A stretch of DNA of 64,000 bases, from IMG/VR virus record IMGVR_UViG_3300021170_000008, positions 1 through 64,000 of that record; one strand, given 5' to 3'. This DNA is from a virus. The position numbers and the translations under genes were made by a program. Under the pieces are notes generated by a model, which did not search any database, was not told the DNA's origin, and worked only from the letters and a program-made list of their open reading frames with translations. Below, piece by piece: positions 38,074-45,541 of this stretch (within the stretch, counting starts at the first letter, position 1; each line of letters opens with the position of its first letter).

Positions 38074-38148
38074 ATAAAAAGCGCCGAACCACTCATCATG
38101 GCCCGGCGCGGATTTCGCTGGAGTCTGTACCTCCAGGAATGTGTCCCG
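38074..38148 (-). ncRNA. Candidate small RNA with own promoter and terminator (about 75 nt)
   Basis: On the minus strand: promoter at 38155-38184, predicted start about 38148, then a hairpin CTGGAG-N7-CTCCAG (38136-38118) and a terminator hairpin GCGCCG...CGGCGC (38109-38081) running into TTTTTATT (38080-38073). No coding frame of interest. It sits between divergent genes and would not overlap either. Confidence 0.55.
38081..38109 (-). terminator. Rho-independent terminator, minus strand
   Basis: GCGCCG (38109-38104) pairs with CGGCGC (38086-38081) with a 17-nt loop; on the minus strand it is followed by TTTTTATT. Confidence 0.6.
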
Positions 38149-38154
38149 ATCAAA

Positions 38155-38184
38155 AGGGTACCATAGCCTGCCCGGCGTAGTCAA
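38155..38184 (-). promoter_or_regulatory. Promoter for the candidate small RNA
   Basis: Minus strand TTGACT (38184-38179), 18-bp spacer, TACCCT (38160-38155). Confidence 0.5.
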
Positions 38185-38214
38185 GACTTTCCTGCTGGAC
38201 GGAAAGGTTGACCG

Positions 38215-38976
38215 GTGGATAAACCCCGTATTTACAAATACCTAACTTCTGGCCGTCCACGGCTCGGATGGCTCAAAAAATCCACTAATCAGGCTAAATT
38301 GGCCCTAGCGGATGCCTTTCGGTCTGATCTAAACACGCCAGAACGCTTGACCGGCGCGTGGTTAGATTCATTTGAGAGGCGGGGTGACGGATATCATTTC
38401 GACCGTCAGTATGTAGTCCTTGGCTGGATTGTGGATTTCTGGTGCGAAGAACTCTACTTAGCTATAGAGATCGACGGATCAGTCCACAACACCACCAAGA
38501 CTGCGGCTAGGGATCAAATCAAGAACACCAGCCTTACGCGATCCGGTATCGCGGTCGCCAGAATAAATCCGGACGCAGATCCATGGGTTTTCAGGCTGTC
38601 TCTAGCGTCCGCCATTATCACTAGACAACAAGAACTGTACTTAGCTGGATTTCCTATCGCGGATTCGAAAGTCACTGGGTGCCGAGCCGAACTACTTAAG
38701 TACAAAAGCGAAATTATCGACAGAATCAAAGCCGAGAAACAAAATGCTATATGGGCTTTCCGCACCAGGATCTTTGACGATAACGTAAACAAAATTTCGT
38801 ACGACGAGTGCGGCTATAGTAATTTTTTCTGGGAGTGGTATTTTGGCGAAAAAGAAGCTGACGACGAGCGGTTTGTTGGTATCACGGTTCGCGATATCCG
38901 CAGTGGGGTAGTGCTAGGCGATGGACCAAGGACCATGGCTGAGATTATGGATTCCATGGGGTTCAAGCGTGTCTAG
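38215..38976 (+). CDS. DUF559-like PD-(D/E)XK nuclease (253 aa)
   Basis: Residues about 55-115: FDRQYVVLGWIVDFWCEELYLAIEIDGSVH, then RDQIKNTSLTRSGIAVARI. The D..........E.DG..H...R...D....+.G....R pattern is that of DUF559/Vsr-like endonucleases, with catalytic Asp and Glu in IVDF and IEIDG. GTG start. The C-terminal half is unassigned. A dispersed palindrome overlaps codons 5-9. Confidence 0.65.
   Translation: MDKPRIYKYLTSGRPRLGWLKKSTNQAKLALADAFRSDLNTPERLTGAWLDSFERRGDGYHFDRQYVVLGWIVDFWCEELYLAIEIDGSVHNTTKTAARDQIKNTSLTRSGIAVARINPDADPWVFRLSLASAIITRQQELYLAGFPIADSKVTGCRAELLKYKSEIIDRIKAEKQNAIWAFRTRIFDDNVNKISYDECGYSNFFWEWYFGEKEADDERFVGITVRDIRSGVVLGDGPRTMAEIMDSMGFKRV
38228..38241. promoter_or_regulatory. 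Dispersed palindrome at the start of the nuclease gene
   Basis: GTATT-TACA-AATAC, perfect 5-bp arms within the first codons of the gene at 38215. Confidence 0.5.
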
Positions 38977-40081
38977 TATTCTTCCATACTATCCGCTATA
39001 CGTGTACGACTTCGACGACGATCCAAACGTCCTGTCGATGAGCCTGCCTGAAGTTGGGTTGTACCAATTAGCACTAAACGAGGCGTGGAAGCGGGGGTCC
39101 ATCCCGGACGACCCTACGGCCCTCGCCGTCCTGATCCGCCGGAAGCCATCCGACGTGAAAAAGGCTTGGTTGAAAGTGCGCTCGTGCTGGATCGAAAGCG
39201 GCACGCCCGGAAAATTGGTAAATCCACGCCAGGAGAAAGAGAGGGAGCTTGCGTTGCAGAAGTCCGCTGCGGCATCTGCATCTATAAGAAAGCGTTGGAT
39301 TGATGCTAAATCAGATCCATACGGACGTATTACTACGCGATCTGAATCTGATTCTGTATCTGGTTCTTCGGGATCAGTGCGTTCAAACACAGATAGAGCT
39401 ACTACGCGCGCGAGGATTGAGCCGGAACGGTTCATGCGAATGTGGTCGGATCATCGCGGTTTCAAGAAGCCGTCACGCGGTCAGCGTCCCAGAATTCTCG
39501 AAAAGATGCAGACTATCGACATCACAGAAGACGAATTGGGACCGTCCATGGATGGTTTTTATAATTCGGACTGGGCTAAAGAACAGAGCTACCCAATTTT
39601 CGCTTTCCTGAAAGATCCGCTTTCCTGGAACGAGCCCGCCACGTACGACCCGCCTGCGCCATTAACTGGAAGTGTCCCGTCTTCCACCGGGGGCGCGGTA
39701 CAAGCTAATTACGCTGTACAGAATATCGATTTCGTGGCAATATGGAACACTGACGCTCCCAGCGCCCCAAAAGCTGGCATGTTTTCAGCGCAGGAGCAGC
39801 GCAGGATCAATTCTATCCAACGTGATGAACCAGACTTGGCGGATAATTACCGTGACGTTGTAGGGCGCGTGCAAGCCATCTGCGCGAATCTGCATTCGGA
39901 CTGGAAAGATGAGTCGGATTGGTTTAATTTCGAATGGGTGGTACTGAAAGGGAACTGGGGCCGGGTGCAACGTGGTGTCTGTAACTTTCTGACTCGTCCG
40001 AAGCGAGCAGGTGGTCCAGGTGGCGGGAAAGGTCGGGCAGTAGATCTCGCTGATCGTATTCTGAAAAGAAAGGGCGCATAA
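38969..40081 (+). CDS. DUF1376 replication-associated protein (370 aa)
   Basis: GTG start at 38969 overlaps the previous stop. YYPLYVYDFDDDPNVLSMSL, GLYQLALNEAWKRGSIPDD is a DUF1376 N-terminal domain, common in phage replication initiators; a linker rich in Ser/Arg follows. The C-terminal half has helical DNA-binding-like segments. It probably loads or assists the helicase at 41304. A palindrome (38975-38990) lies at its start. Confidence 0.65.
   Translation: MSSILPYYPLYVYDFDDDPNVLSMSLPEVGLYQLALNEAWKRGSIPDDPTALAVLIRRKPSDVKKAWLKVRSCWIESGTPGKLVNPRQEKERELALQKSAAASASIRKRWIDAKSDPYGRITTRSESDSVSGSSGSVRSNTDRATTRARIEPERFMRMWSDHRGFKKPSRGQRPRILEKMQTIDITEDELGPSMDGFYNSDWAKEQSYPIFAFLKDPLSWNEPATYDPPAPLTGSVPSSTGGAVQANYAVQNIDFVAIWNTDAPSAPKAGMFSAQEQRRINSIQRDEPDLADNYRDVVGRVQAICANLHSDWKDESDWFNFEWVVLKGNWGRVQRGVCNFLTRPKRAGGPGGGKGRAVDLADRILKRKGA
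38975..38990. promoter_or_regulatory. Dispersed palindrome at the start of the DUF1376 gene
   Basis: AGTAT-TCTTCC-ATACT, perfect arms with a 6-bp centre; codons 3-7. Confidence 0.5.
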
Positions 40082-40440
40082 TGCAGGAAACGCCGGAAGC
40101 CGTAGCGGCCATTTTGAAGATGGCGTCAAAAATGGAAAGTATGCCTGGATTTCCACGGACAGACGACGGCCTGGAGGGCTACGCCGAAGGGATCTGCCGG
40201 ATTATTCAAGATCAGCCCCAAAAGGAACTGCTAGCGATGGAGACGGCTCAAATTCTAATCAAGCGAGCCATGGATGATTTCGAGCGTTTCCCGACAGTTA
40301 GAGAGATGAGCGACTTTTACCGGGATGAACTTCGATTCCAACCAGCCTACAAAGGCCCCGTAGATATGGTCGAAGTCGAGTGGGCGCGAGCCAACCAGGA
40401 ACCAAAATGGGAGCGGTCGAAACAGGAGCCAGGAAAATGA
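40081..40440 (+). CDS. Hypothetical protein in replication operon (119 aa)
   Basis: ATG shares a base with the preceding TAA. Helical (EAVAAILKMASKMESMPGFP, ILIKRAMDDFERFPTVREMSDFY). This resembles small helicase-loader-associated phage proteins with L..A......i..FP....l...Y, but no specific family is certain. Confidence 0.5.
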   Translation: MQETPEAVAAILKMASKMESMPGFPRTDDGLEGYAEGICRIIQDQPQKELLAMETAQILIKRAMDDFERFPTVREMSDFYRDELRFQPAYKGPVDMVEVEWARANQEPKWERSKQEPGK

Positions 40441-40592
40441 TTGAAATCGAAGACGACGATCCACGCCAGAACAAAGCCGAGATCCCGTGTCCGGCCTGCG
40501 GCTCTGAGCGGGTATATTTCGAGTCCCTGCTTTTGTCTGACCGATATTACTGCCGCAATTGTGGACGGATCTGGGAGGAAGACGCTCTATGA
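40437..40592 (+). CDS. Zinc-ribbon protein (51 aa)
   Basis: CPACGSERVYFESLLLSDRYYCRNCGRIW: a complete TFIIS-like zinc ribbon on a short acidic leader. Coupled by ATGA to both neighbours. Nucleic-acid binding likely. Confidence 0.65.
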   Translation: MIEIEDDDPRQNKAEIPCPACGSERVYFESLLLSDRYYCRNCGRIWEEDAL

Positions 40593-40834
40593 AACGCGGA
40601 AACGGAACCCACGACAGCCGAGACGCACAGCCGATACTTGGCTACGAGTTTTTCGAGAATAATTTCCGGTGTACGCGATGCTTTGAGGTCGTCCCAGACG
40701 ATTCCCTGACCTGCCCATTTTGTCTCGCTAAGAATGCCCCTAAAAACCCGGCTCCGCCCCGGTCAAGAAAACGCAAGATCAATTCCGCTACTCAGGAACG
40801 CCTACCGCTTTACGGGAGTACACGCCTTGACTAA
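40589..40834 (+). CDS. Zinc-ribbon protein with basic tail (81 aa)
   Basis: CTRCFEVVPDDSLTCPFC is a short zinc ribbon, followed by a Pro/Lys-rich tail (PPRSRKRK). ATGA-coupled. Confidence 0.55.
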   Translation: MKRGNGTHDSRDAQPILGYEFFENNFRCTRCFEVVPDDSLTCPFCLAKNAPKNPAPPRSRKRKINSATQERLPLYGSTRLD

Positions 40835-41300
40835 AAAATTCACGTTGTACATGGAAACGACTCGTATAGCCCCTGAACGGACGGTTGGGGAGGTAACGTC
40901 AGAACTAGTACGGGCTGGGGCATCGCAGATTTCGACTGACTACAAAGACGGGAAGCTCGTCGGTCTTCGGTGGATTATGCGGATCAACGGCGTAGACGCC
41001 CTATTTGACATGCCAGCACGAGTCGAGCCCGTCATGAAGCTATTTCTGGATCGCCGTAGCGACAAAGGTAGGTGGATCAACGCTAACGAAAAAGCCGAGC
41101 TACGCCTGAAAGCTGAGCGCGTGGCGTGGCGGCAACTTCTCCGTTGGTGCCAAGCACAAAACGCGATGATAGAGAGCCAGATGGTGCAGCCGAGCGAAGT
41201 CTTTCTGGCATACTTAGTCAACCCATCGACCAACCAGACCCTGTTCCAGCACATGATGGAGACGCGCTTCAAGGCGCTCCCTCCGGCTTCAGAGCAGTAG
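40827..41300 (+). CDS. Hypothetical protein with TTG start (157 aa)
   Basis: TTG at 40827 with GGGAG upstream; an internal ATG at 40851 is the alternative. Reads TRIAPERTVGEVTSELVRAGASQI then RLKAERVAWRQLLRWCQAQNAMIESQMVQPSEVFL.YL. This matches a phage protein family (T.......v..L..aGa..i.........l.F......F.lP............RA..RQAWR.l..wi.aqla.ie.g.........Y) of unknown function, common near replication genes. Confidence 0.6.
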   Translation: MTKKFTLYMETTRIAPERTVGEVTSELVRAGASQISTDYKDGKLVGLRWIMRINGVDALFDMPARVEPVMKLFLDRRSDKGRWINANEKAELRLKAERVAWRQLLRWCQAQNAMIESQMVQPSEVFLAYLVNPSTNQTLFQHMMETRFKALPPASEQ

Positions 41301-41303
41301 CCC

Positions 41304-42644
41304 ATGGAGCCACTCCCGCCCGTTCCGCCGGAAGAGCTATCCCTTCCATCAAGCTCCGAGACTGAGCGTATAGTTTTAGGGTCCTGCTGTCTGGGGACGG
41401 CTTACGCAACGGAAGCCGTAGCGCGTTTAACGACTGACGATTTCTACGGCCAGACCAACCGGCGAACTTTCCAGTGCATAAAAGAACTCGTCACCGCCGG
41501 GATAACCGCAGACTACGTTACCGTTTTTGAAAAAGCAGTGCTCGCTGGATGGCACCTGGAGATCAGCCAGACGTTCCTGATGGGCCTGACGGAGGGCATC
41601 CCGGACCTGATCAGCCTGACGGCTTATATCGACATCCTGATCGAGAAATCCACGTTACGGCGGTTGATCCGGATCGGCATGGAGACCCAGGCGCTGGCCT
41701 TGCGTGGGGATTTTTCGTCCGGCGAGATCGTAGGTAAGTTGACCGAGCGCCTGGGCGGCGTAGTACGTGACAAGCAGGAAGGTCCGCGGTCGCTAAAAGT
41801 ATTCGTCGATACTTTTGAGGGTGGAATTGGGAAGCTGCTAGATCCGAGCTTGGCTGATCCAGGCATCCCGACCCGCTTTACGAGAATCGACGAGCTTACT
41901 GGAGGGTTTCATGAGTCAGAAATCTGGTTACTTGGCGGTTATACGGCATCCGGGAAAACCAGTATGCTACAGAACATCATCACCAACATCGCCCTATCCG
42001 GAAAGCGTGTTGTGTTTTTCAGCCTGGAGATGCCCACGCGCCGGATCTTCGAGCGCATGATCTGCGAACGCGCTGGGATCAGCATGACCCGTTTCCGTGC
42101 TGGTGGATTGCCAGCAGACGACAGAAAACTCATCCAAGAAGCCTCTAACGTCGTCTACGATCTTCCAGTTTTGATCGACCACCGCAGCGGTCGCAAGGCA
42201 TCCGACATCGCCATGGCGGTAAAAGCGATCCACCAAAAAACTCCTGTGTCGCTCGTGTGCATAGACTACATCCAGCTTGTGCGACCGGCGCATCGTAGCT
42301 CGTCTGGGAACGAACGTCTGACGGAAATAACGACCGACATCCAGCAGTTGGCGAAAGATACCGGCATCCCGTTCCTGATCGCGTCGCAGTTGAACCGCGA
42401 GTCGCAAAAACGCGGCTACCAATCGAAAAAAGAGATCGTCCCACAGCTTTCAGATTTTCGCGATTCTGGATCTATCGAACAGTGCGCTAACGTCGCGATG
42501 ATCATCAACCGTCCACAGGTTGATCAGGTTCGCGGTGACTCTAGCTCACGCGCCGACATTCACGTATTGAAGAATCGTGACGGCGCAATCGGCGTCGTGC
42601 CGCTGCGCTTTACGGGATGGAAGTTCAGCTTCGCAAATTCGTAA
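41304..42644 (+). CDS. DnaB-type replicative helicase (446 aa)
   Basis: N-terminal DnaB domain (ETERIVLGSCCLGTAYATEAV, TNRRTFQCIKELVT), then RecA-like ATPase with Walker A GYTASGKTSM (about 212-221), FFSLEM, VCIDYIQLV (Walker B), FLIASQLNRE and LSDFRDSGSIEQCANVAMI. All canonical DnaB motifs are present. The hexamer unwinds DNA at the phage fork. A 22-bp AGTATT-type palindrome lies inside the gene at 41795-41816. Confidence 0.9.
   Translation: MEPLPPVPPEELSLPSSSETERIVLGSCCLGTAYATEAVARLTTDDFYGQTNRRTFQCIKELVTAGITADYVTVFEKAVLAGWHLEISQTFLMGLTEGIPDLISLTAYIDILIEKSTLRRLIRIGMETQALALRGDFSSGEIVGKLTERLGGVVRDKQEGPRSLKVFVDTFEGGIGKLLDPSLADPGIPTRFTRIDELTGGFHESEIWLLGGYTASGKTSMLQNIITNIALSGKRVVFFSLEMPTRRIFERMICERAGISMTRFRAGGLPADDRKLIQEASNVVYDLPVLIDHRSGRKASDIAMAVKAIHQKTPVSLVCIDYIQLVRPAHRSSSGNERLTEITTDIQQLAKDTGIPFLIASQLNRESQKRGYQSKKEIVPQLSDFRDSGSIEQCANVAMIINRPQVDQVRGDSSSRADIHVLKNRDGAIGVVPLRFTGWKFSFANS
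41795..41816. promoter_or_regulatory. Dispersed palindrome inside the helicase gene
   Basis: AAAAGTAT and ATACTTTT arms (8 bp, perfect) around TCGTCG; the most complete intragenic copy. Confidence 0.55.
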
Positions 42645-42652
42645 CGAAGTGC

Positions 42653-42682
42653 TTGACACGATGTACGGAAACGCCGCATACT
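42653..42682 (+). promoter_or_regulatory. Promoter after the helicase gene
   Basis: TTGACA (42653-42658, in GCTTGACACGA context), 18-bp spacer, CATACT (42677-42682). The -35 context and first spacer bases (CGANGTACGG) also occur at the Y-RNA promoter 49708. Confidence 0.55.
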
Positions 42683-42725
42683 TAATCGTTCAGAAATCCA
42701 AACGCAGTACTTTTCGAGGTATCTA

Positions 42726-43496
42726 ATGGCCGACATCGCGATCCGCGACAACTCAGACGCCGTATTTCTATCTACAATACTCAGCCCGGAAGAGAAAGAG
42801 ATCATCCGCGAACTGCTCACAACTACGCGCCCGGCAAACGAGGTCATCCCGGATGATATTTCATCTTCCGACCTGTGGATGATGCTGGCGGCAACGTGTA
42901 AGGGCGTCAAGGGCGTAGAAGACGCTAAGAGCCGCCTGAAAATCTTCCTTGGAAGAATGTTGGTCCAGCTTCAAAAACACCCCGAACTGTATCAGGCCCA
43001 CGGCTATCCCAACTACAATTCCTTTATGACCGAGGGCGTCCAGGCGCTGTTCGGCGTCAGTCGCAACGAAGCGTTCGTCTGCAAGAAAATCATCGAAGAG
43101 CTTGGCGACCGTCTGACCATCGAAGAGATGTCCGACATGGGGATCAGCAACTTGAATCTGGTGGCCAATGCGATCCGGCAGAAGGTCCCAGACGGCGTCG
43201 CTTCGGACGTTCGGGAACGCGAGATAACGTACTGGGTCGATCACGGCAAGACCGATAATTACGCGACCCTCAAAGAGCGTCTAGTGATCCGTGGCATTAT
43301 CGATGAGGGCGAAATCGATATGCAGATGCTCAGTATAAATCTCCAGAAAAGTGTCCGGGATCGCTGGATGCGGTTCCGGAAACAAGACTGGGTCAAGGCT
43401 CACGCAGGCGAGACGGATTCGATGATCTTAGACGCGCTCATGTCTGAAGCAATGTGCTGGGAAGCGACTGTCGAACGGGAGCGGGAGCAGGCGTGA
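42726..43496 (+). CDS. Hypothetical helical protein (256 aa)
   Basis: Acidic, helical protein; LGRMLVQLQKHPELYQAHGYPNY then LFGVSRNEAFVCKKIIEELGD resembles the region in DUF3102/ParB-related proteins where an HTH follows a helix, but no assignment is safe. First gene after a promoter; ends by overlap with the RNA ligase gene. Confidence 0.5.
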   Translation: MADIAIRDNSDAVFLSTILSPEEKEIIRELLTTTRPANEVIPDDISSSDLWMMLAATCKGVKGVEDAKSRLKIFLGRMLVQLQKHPELYQAHGYPNYNSFMTEGVQALFGVSRNEAFVCKKIIEELGDRLTIEEMSDMGISNLNLVANAIRQKVPDGVASDVREREITYWVDHGKTDNYATLKERLVIRGIIDEGEIDMQMLSINLQKSVRDRWMRFRKQDWVKAHAGETDSMILDALMSEAMCWEATVEREREQA

Positions 43497-44065
43497 AGAA
43501 GATCCCGACAATGTTCGAGCGTGACTGGGCTGGCGATAAAAGCCGGGTCATAAACAAGATCCATCCAGGCTGTGAATGGGTCGCTAGCGGTGAAGGCGTT
43601 GCCACGCGCAAGATCGACGGCACTAGCTGTATGGTGCGTGACGGCAGGCTTTATAAGCGCAAAGAGCTACGGGCCGGTGAGCCGCAGCCTGCGGACTTTG
43701 AACTTTCCGACAAAGACGAAGAGATCGGAAAAACGATAGGCTGGCTGCCGGTAGGCAACGGCCCGGAGGATAAGTGGCACCGTGAAGCATTCGCGGCAGT
43801 AGCATTGCCGGACGGTACGTACGAACTTGTCGGCCCTAAGATCCAGGGGAACCCGGAGGGGTTTACGTATCACTGCTTAGTGCCGCATGACGAGACCGGA
43901 GAGCTACCGGATGTCCCGCTAACCTTTGATGAACTTAAGGAATTTCTGGACGGTCAGGATATCGAAGGTATCGTTTTCCATCACCCAGACGGCAGGATGG
44001 CTAAGATCAAGTTGAAGGATTTTGGCTTGAAACGCATGAGGCCGATGGATGCGCTCAGCGCGTAG
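43493..44065 (+). CDS. RNA ligase of the DUF5565 type (190 aa)
   Basis: GTG start overlapping the previous TGA. Residues 1-65 read KKIPTMFERDW...CEWVASGEGVATRKIDGTSCMV, where Lys40 in KIDGT is the adenylated nucleophile (motif I). Later WHREAF, YELVGPKIQGNPE, EGIVFHHPDGRMAKIKLKDFGL supply motifs IV and V (EGIV, KIK). Known relatives are annotated as RNA ligases in phages and bacteria. It would reseal broken tRNA or other RNA and fits the RNA theme of the Ro locus. Confidence 0.75.
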   Translation: MKKIPTMFERDWAGDKSRVINKIHPGCEWVASGEGVATRKIDGTSCMVRDGRLYKRKELRAGEPQPADFELSDKDEEIGKTIGWLPVGNGPEDKWHREAFAAVALPDGTYELVGPKIQGNPEGFTYHCLVPHDETGELPDVPLTFDELKEFLDGQDIEGIVFHHPDGRMAKIKLKDFGLKRMRPMDALSA

Positions 44066-44363
44066 CAAGGGCCTCAAAGATCCGGCTTATTTAGCTTTTG
44101 TCCATGAATTTACCTGTGTTGCCTGCGCCGGAGTGGTCGTAAAAAGAGTATCAGGTAGGCCAGTCCAGGCTCATCATGCGGGAGCGCGGGGATTGGGGCA
44201 GAAATGCTCAGACAGGGAAACAATCCCGCTCTGTTCACTGCACCATTTGGTAGGAAAGGACGCTATCCATGTCCTTGGTAGGAGATTCTGGGATTACCAC
44301 GGACTAGACAAAGATCGAATAATCGAGACGCTAAACAAGCTGTATGATTCGCGGGAGAAGTAG
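44049..44363 (+). CDS. DUF968-like HNH nuclease (104 aa)
   Basis: CVACAGVVVKRVSGRPVQAHHA, then IPLCSLHHL..DAIHVLGRRFW: the C..C........EAHH......k......PLC..HH....G.H..G...F pattern of phage HNH nucleases (Rap/DUF968-type Holliday junction enzymes). Start ATG overlaps the RNA ligase end by 17 bases. Next to RusA, hence two junction-processing enzymes. Confidence 0.7.
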   Translation: MRSARSKGLKDPAYLAFVHEFTCVACAGVVVKRVSGRPVQAHHAGARGLGQKCSDRETIPLCSLHHLVGKDAIHVLGRRFWDYHGLDKDRIIETLNKLYDSREK

Positions 44364-44845
44364 TGATCACATTTACCGTCTACGGAACGCCTGCACCAAA
44401 GGGCAGCAAGAGATTTGTCGGGCTAAGTAAGCTCGGACGCGGAATCCTCGTAGAGTCAAGCAAGAAAGAAAAGCCATGGGCTGAGGCAGTTAAGTACGCC
44501 GCGCTACAAGCCAAGGAGGATGCCGGTGGCGGTCTTGATGGGCCGATCTCAGTCGTCATGTTTTTCACTCTCAAAAAACCGGCTTCCGCACCGAAACGTA
44601 AGATTACTTACCCAGACAAAAAGCCGGACTTGGACAAGATTATCCGGAGCACGGCAGACGCCATGGTTGCATCTGGGATAATTCATGACGACTCAAGGAT
44701 AGTTCAGATAGTAGCGGCTAAATTCTATCCTGGAGAAGCCTCACAGGCATTAACATCACCTGGGGTCAGGATTACCATCAGCGATTACCGCTTGACAAAT
44801 ACTCAGGCCGTGAGTGATTCTGGTACTGAAGGAGAACTTCAGTAA
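44363..44845 (+). CDS. rusA: RusA-type Holliday junction resolvase (160 aa)
   Basis: GTG start. ITFTVYGTPAPKGSKRFV at the N-terminus, then KPDLDKIIRSTADAMVASGIIHDDSRIVQI: the KPD.DN/K..K...D.l......DD..v signature with the conserved Asp triad. RusA resolves four-way junctions in recombination or packaging. The end of the gene contains TTGACAAATACT, a candidate promoter for the following gene. Confidence 0.85.
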   Translation: MITFTVYGTPAPKGSKRFVGLSKLGRGILVESSKKEKPWAEAVKYAALQAKEDAGGGLDGPISVVMFFTLKKPASAPKRKITYPDKKPDLDKIIRSTADAMVASGIIHDDSRIVQIVAAKFYPGEASQALTSPGVRITISDYRLTNTQAVSDSGTEGELQ

Positions 44846-45117
44846 TGAATATCGAGCAGATGGTTTTACAGTTGACCGCACAAAAGAATCGCCTGGATGT
44901 GGCGATCTCCGCGCTCCAGGCTTGCAATGGCACCCGGCGTGGACGACCACGAAAGATTTCTCTTCCTGAATTCGACTATCACCGTGGCCAGGAATTCGAA
45001 AGGCCGCGTAAGAAGAAGCGTCACATGAGCCCCGAAGGCCGTCTGGCGATCCAGAAAGCTATCCAGAAGATGTGGAAGCGCCGGAGAGCGGAAGCCAAGG
45101 CCAAGAAAACTAAGTAG
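44845..45117 (+). CDS. AT-hook-like DNA-binding protein (90 aa)
   Basis: N-terminal helix LTAQKNRLDVAISALQACNG, RRGRPRKI AT hook, and a basic end (HMSPEGRLAIQKAIQKMWKRRR) typical of small H-NS/AT-hook nucleoid-type phage proteins. ATG overlaps the previous stop. A TTGACA (44792) with TGATTC is a possible promoter. Confidence 0.6.
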   Translation: MNIEQMVLQLTAQKNRLDVAISALQACNGTRRGRPRKISLPEFDYHRGQEFERPRKKKRHMSPEGRLAIQKAIQKMWKRRRAEAKAKKTK

Positions 45118-45133
45118 GTAACAAGGAGAAAAT

Positions 45134-45541
45134 ATGCCTGGATGGTTTGGTGTTGGGTTGGATGGAACACTAGCTAAAAACGAGGGGGCCGATCTTGCGA
45201 AGACTATTGGCGAGCCAGTTCCTCTCATGGTTAAGCGAGTCCAAAAATGGATCTCTGGCGGTATCGAAGTCCGGATCTTCACGGATCGGGTGGCGGAAAC
45301 AGGCCACGAGGGATTCTACTCATATCATTCAAAACTAACCCCACAGGGGCAACGTAAGATCATCGAAGATTGGTGCCTTGATCACATCGGCACCGTGCTA
45401 CCGGTAACCTGCGTGAAGGATTGGGGTATGGTAGTACCTTACGATCATCGCGCCGTAAGTGTTGAAAGGAATACCGGAAGACTGGCTTCAGTCCATGGGG
45501 ACAGTGATGATGTCGATGTCGATACTGTTGAAGCCGCTTAA
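45134..45541 (+). CDS. HAD-like protein lacking the catalytic aspartate (135 aa)
   Basis: GVGLDGTLAK occupies the place of the HAD motif I (normally VDLDGTLA with the first Asp as nucleophile); here that residue is Gly. The rest of the fold is intact: IGEPVPLMVKRVQKWISGGIEVRIFTDRV and CVKDWGMVVPYDHRAVSV, where the usual DD is DH. A phage phosphatase relative, probably inactive and repurposed. Confidence 0.65.
   Translation: MPGWFGVGLDGTLAKNEGADLAKTIGEPVPLMVKRVQKWISGGIEVRIFTDRVAETGHEGFYSYHSKLTPQGQRKIIEDWCLDHIGTVLPVTCVKDWGMVVPYDHRAVSVERNTGRLASVHGDSDDVDVDTVEAA

Noticed and set aside
37883-38184. Small minus-strand frames around 38 kb
   Set aside because: They overlap the candidate small RNA and its terminator and have no ribosome sites; explained better by the RNA.
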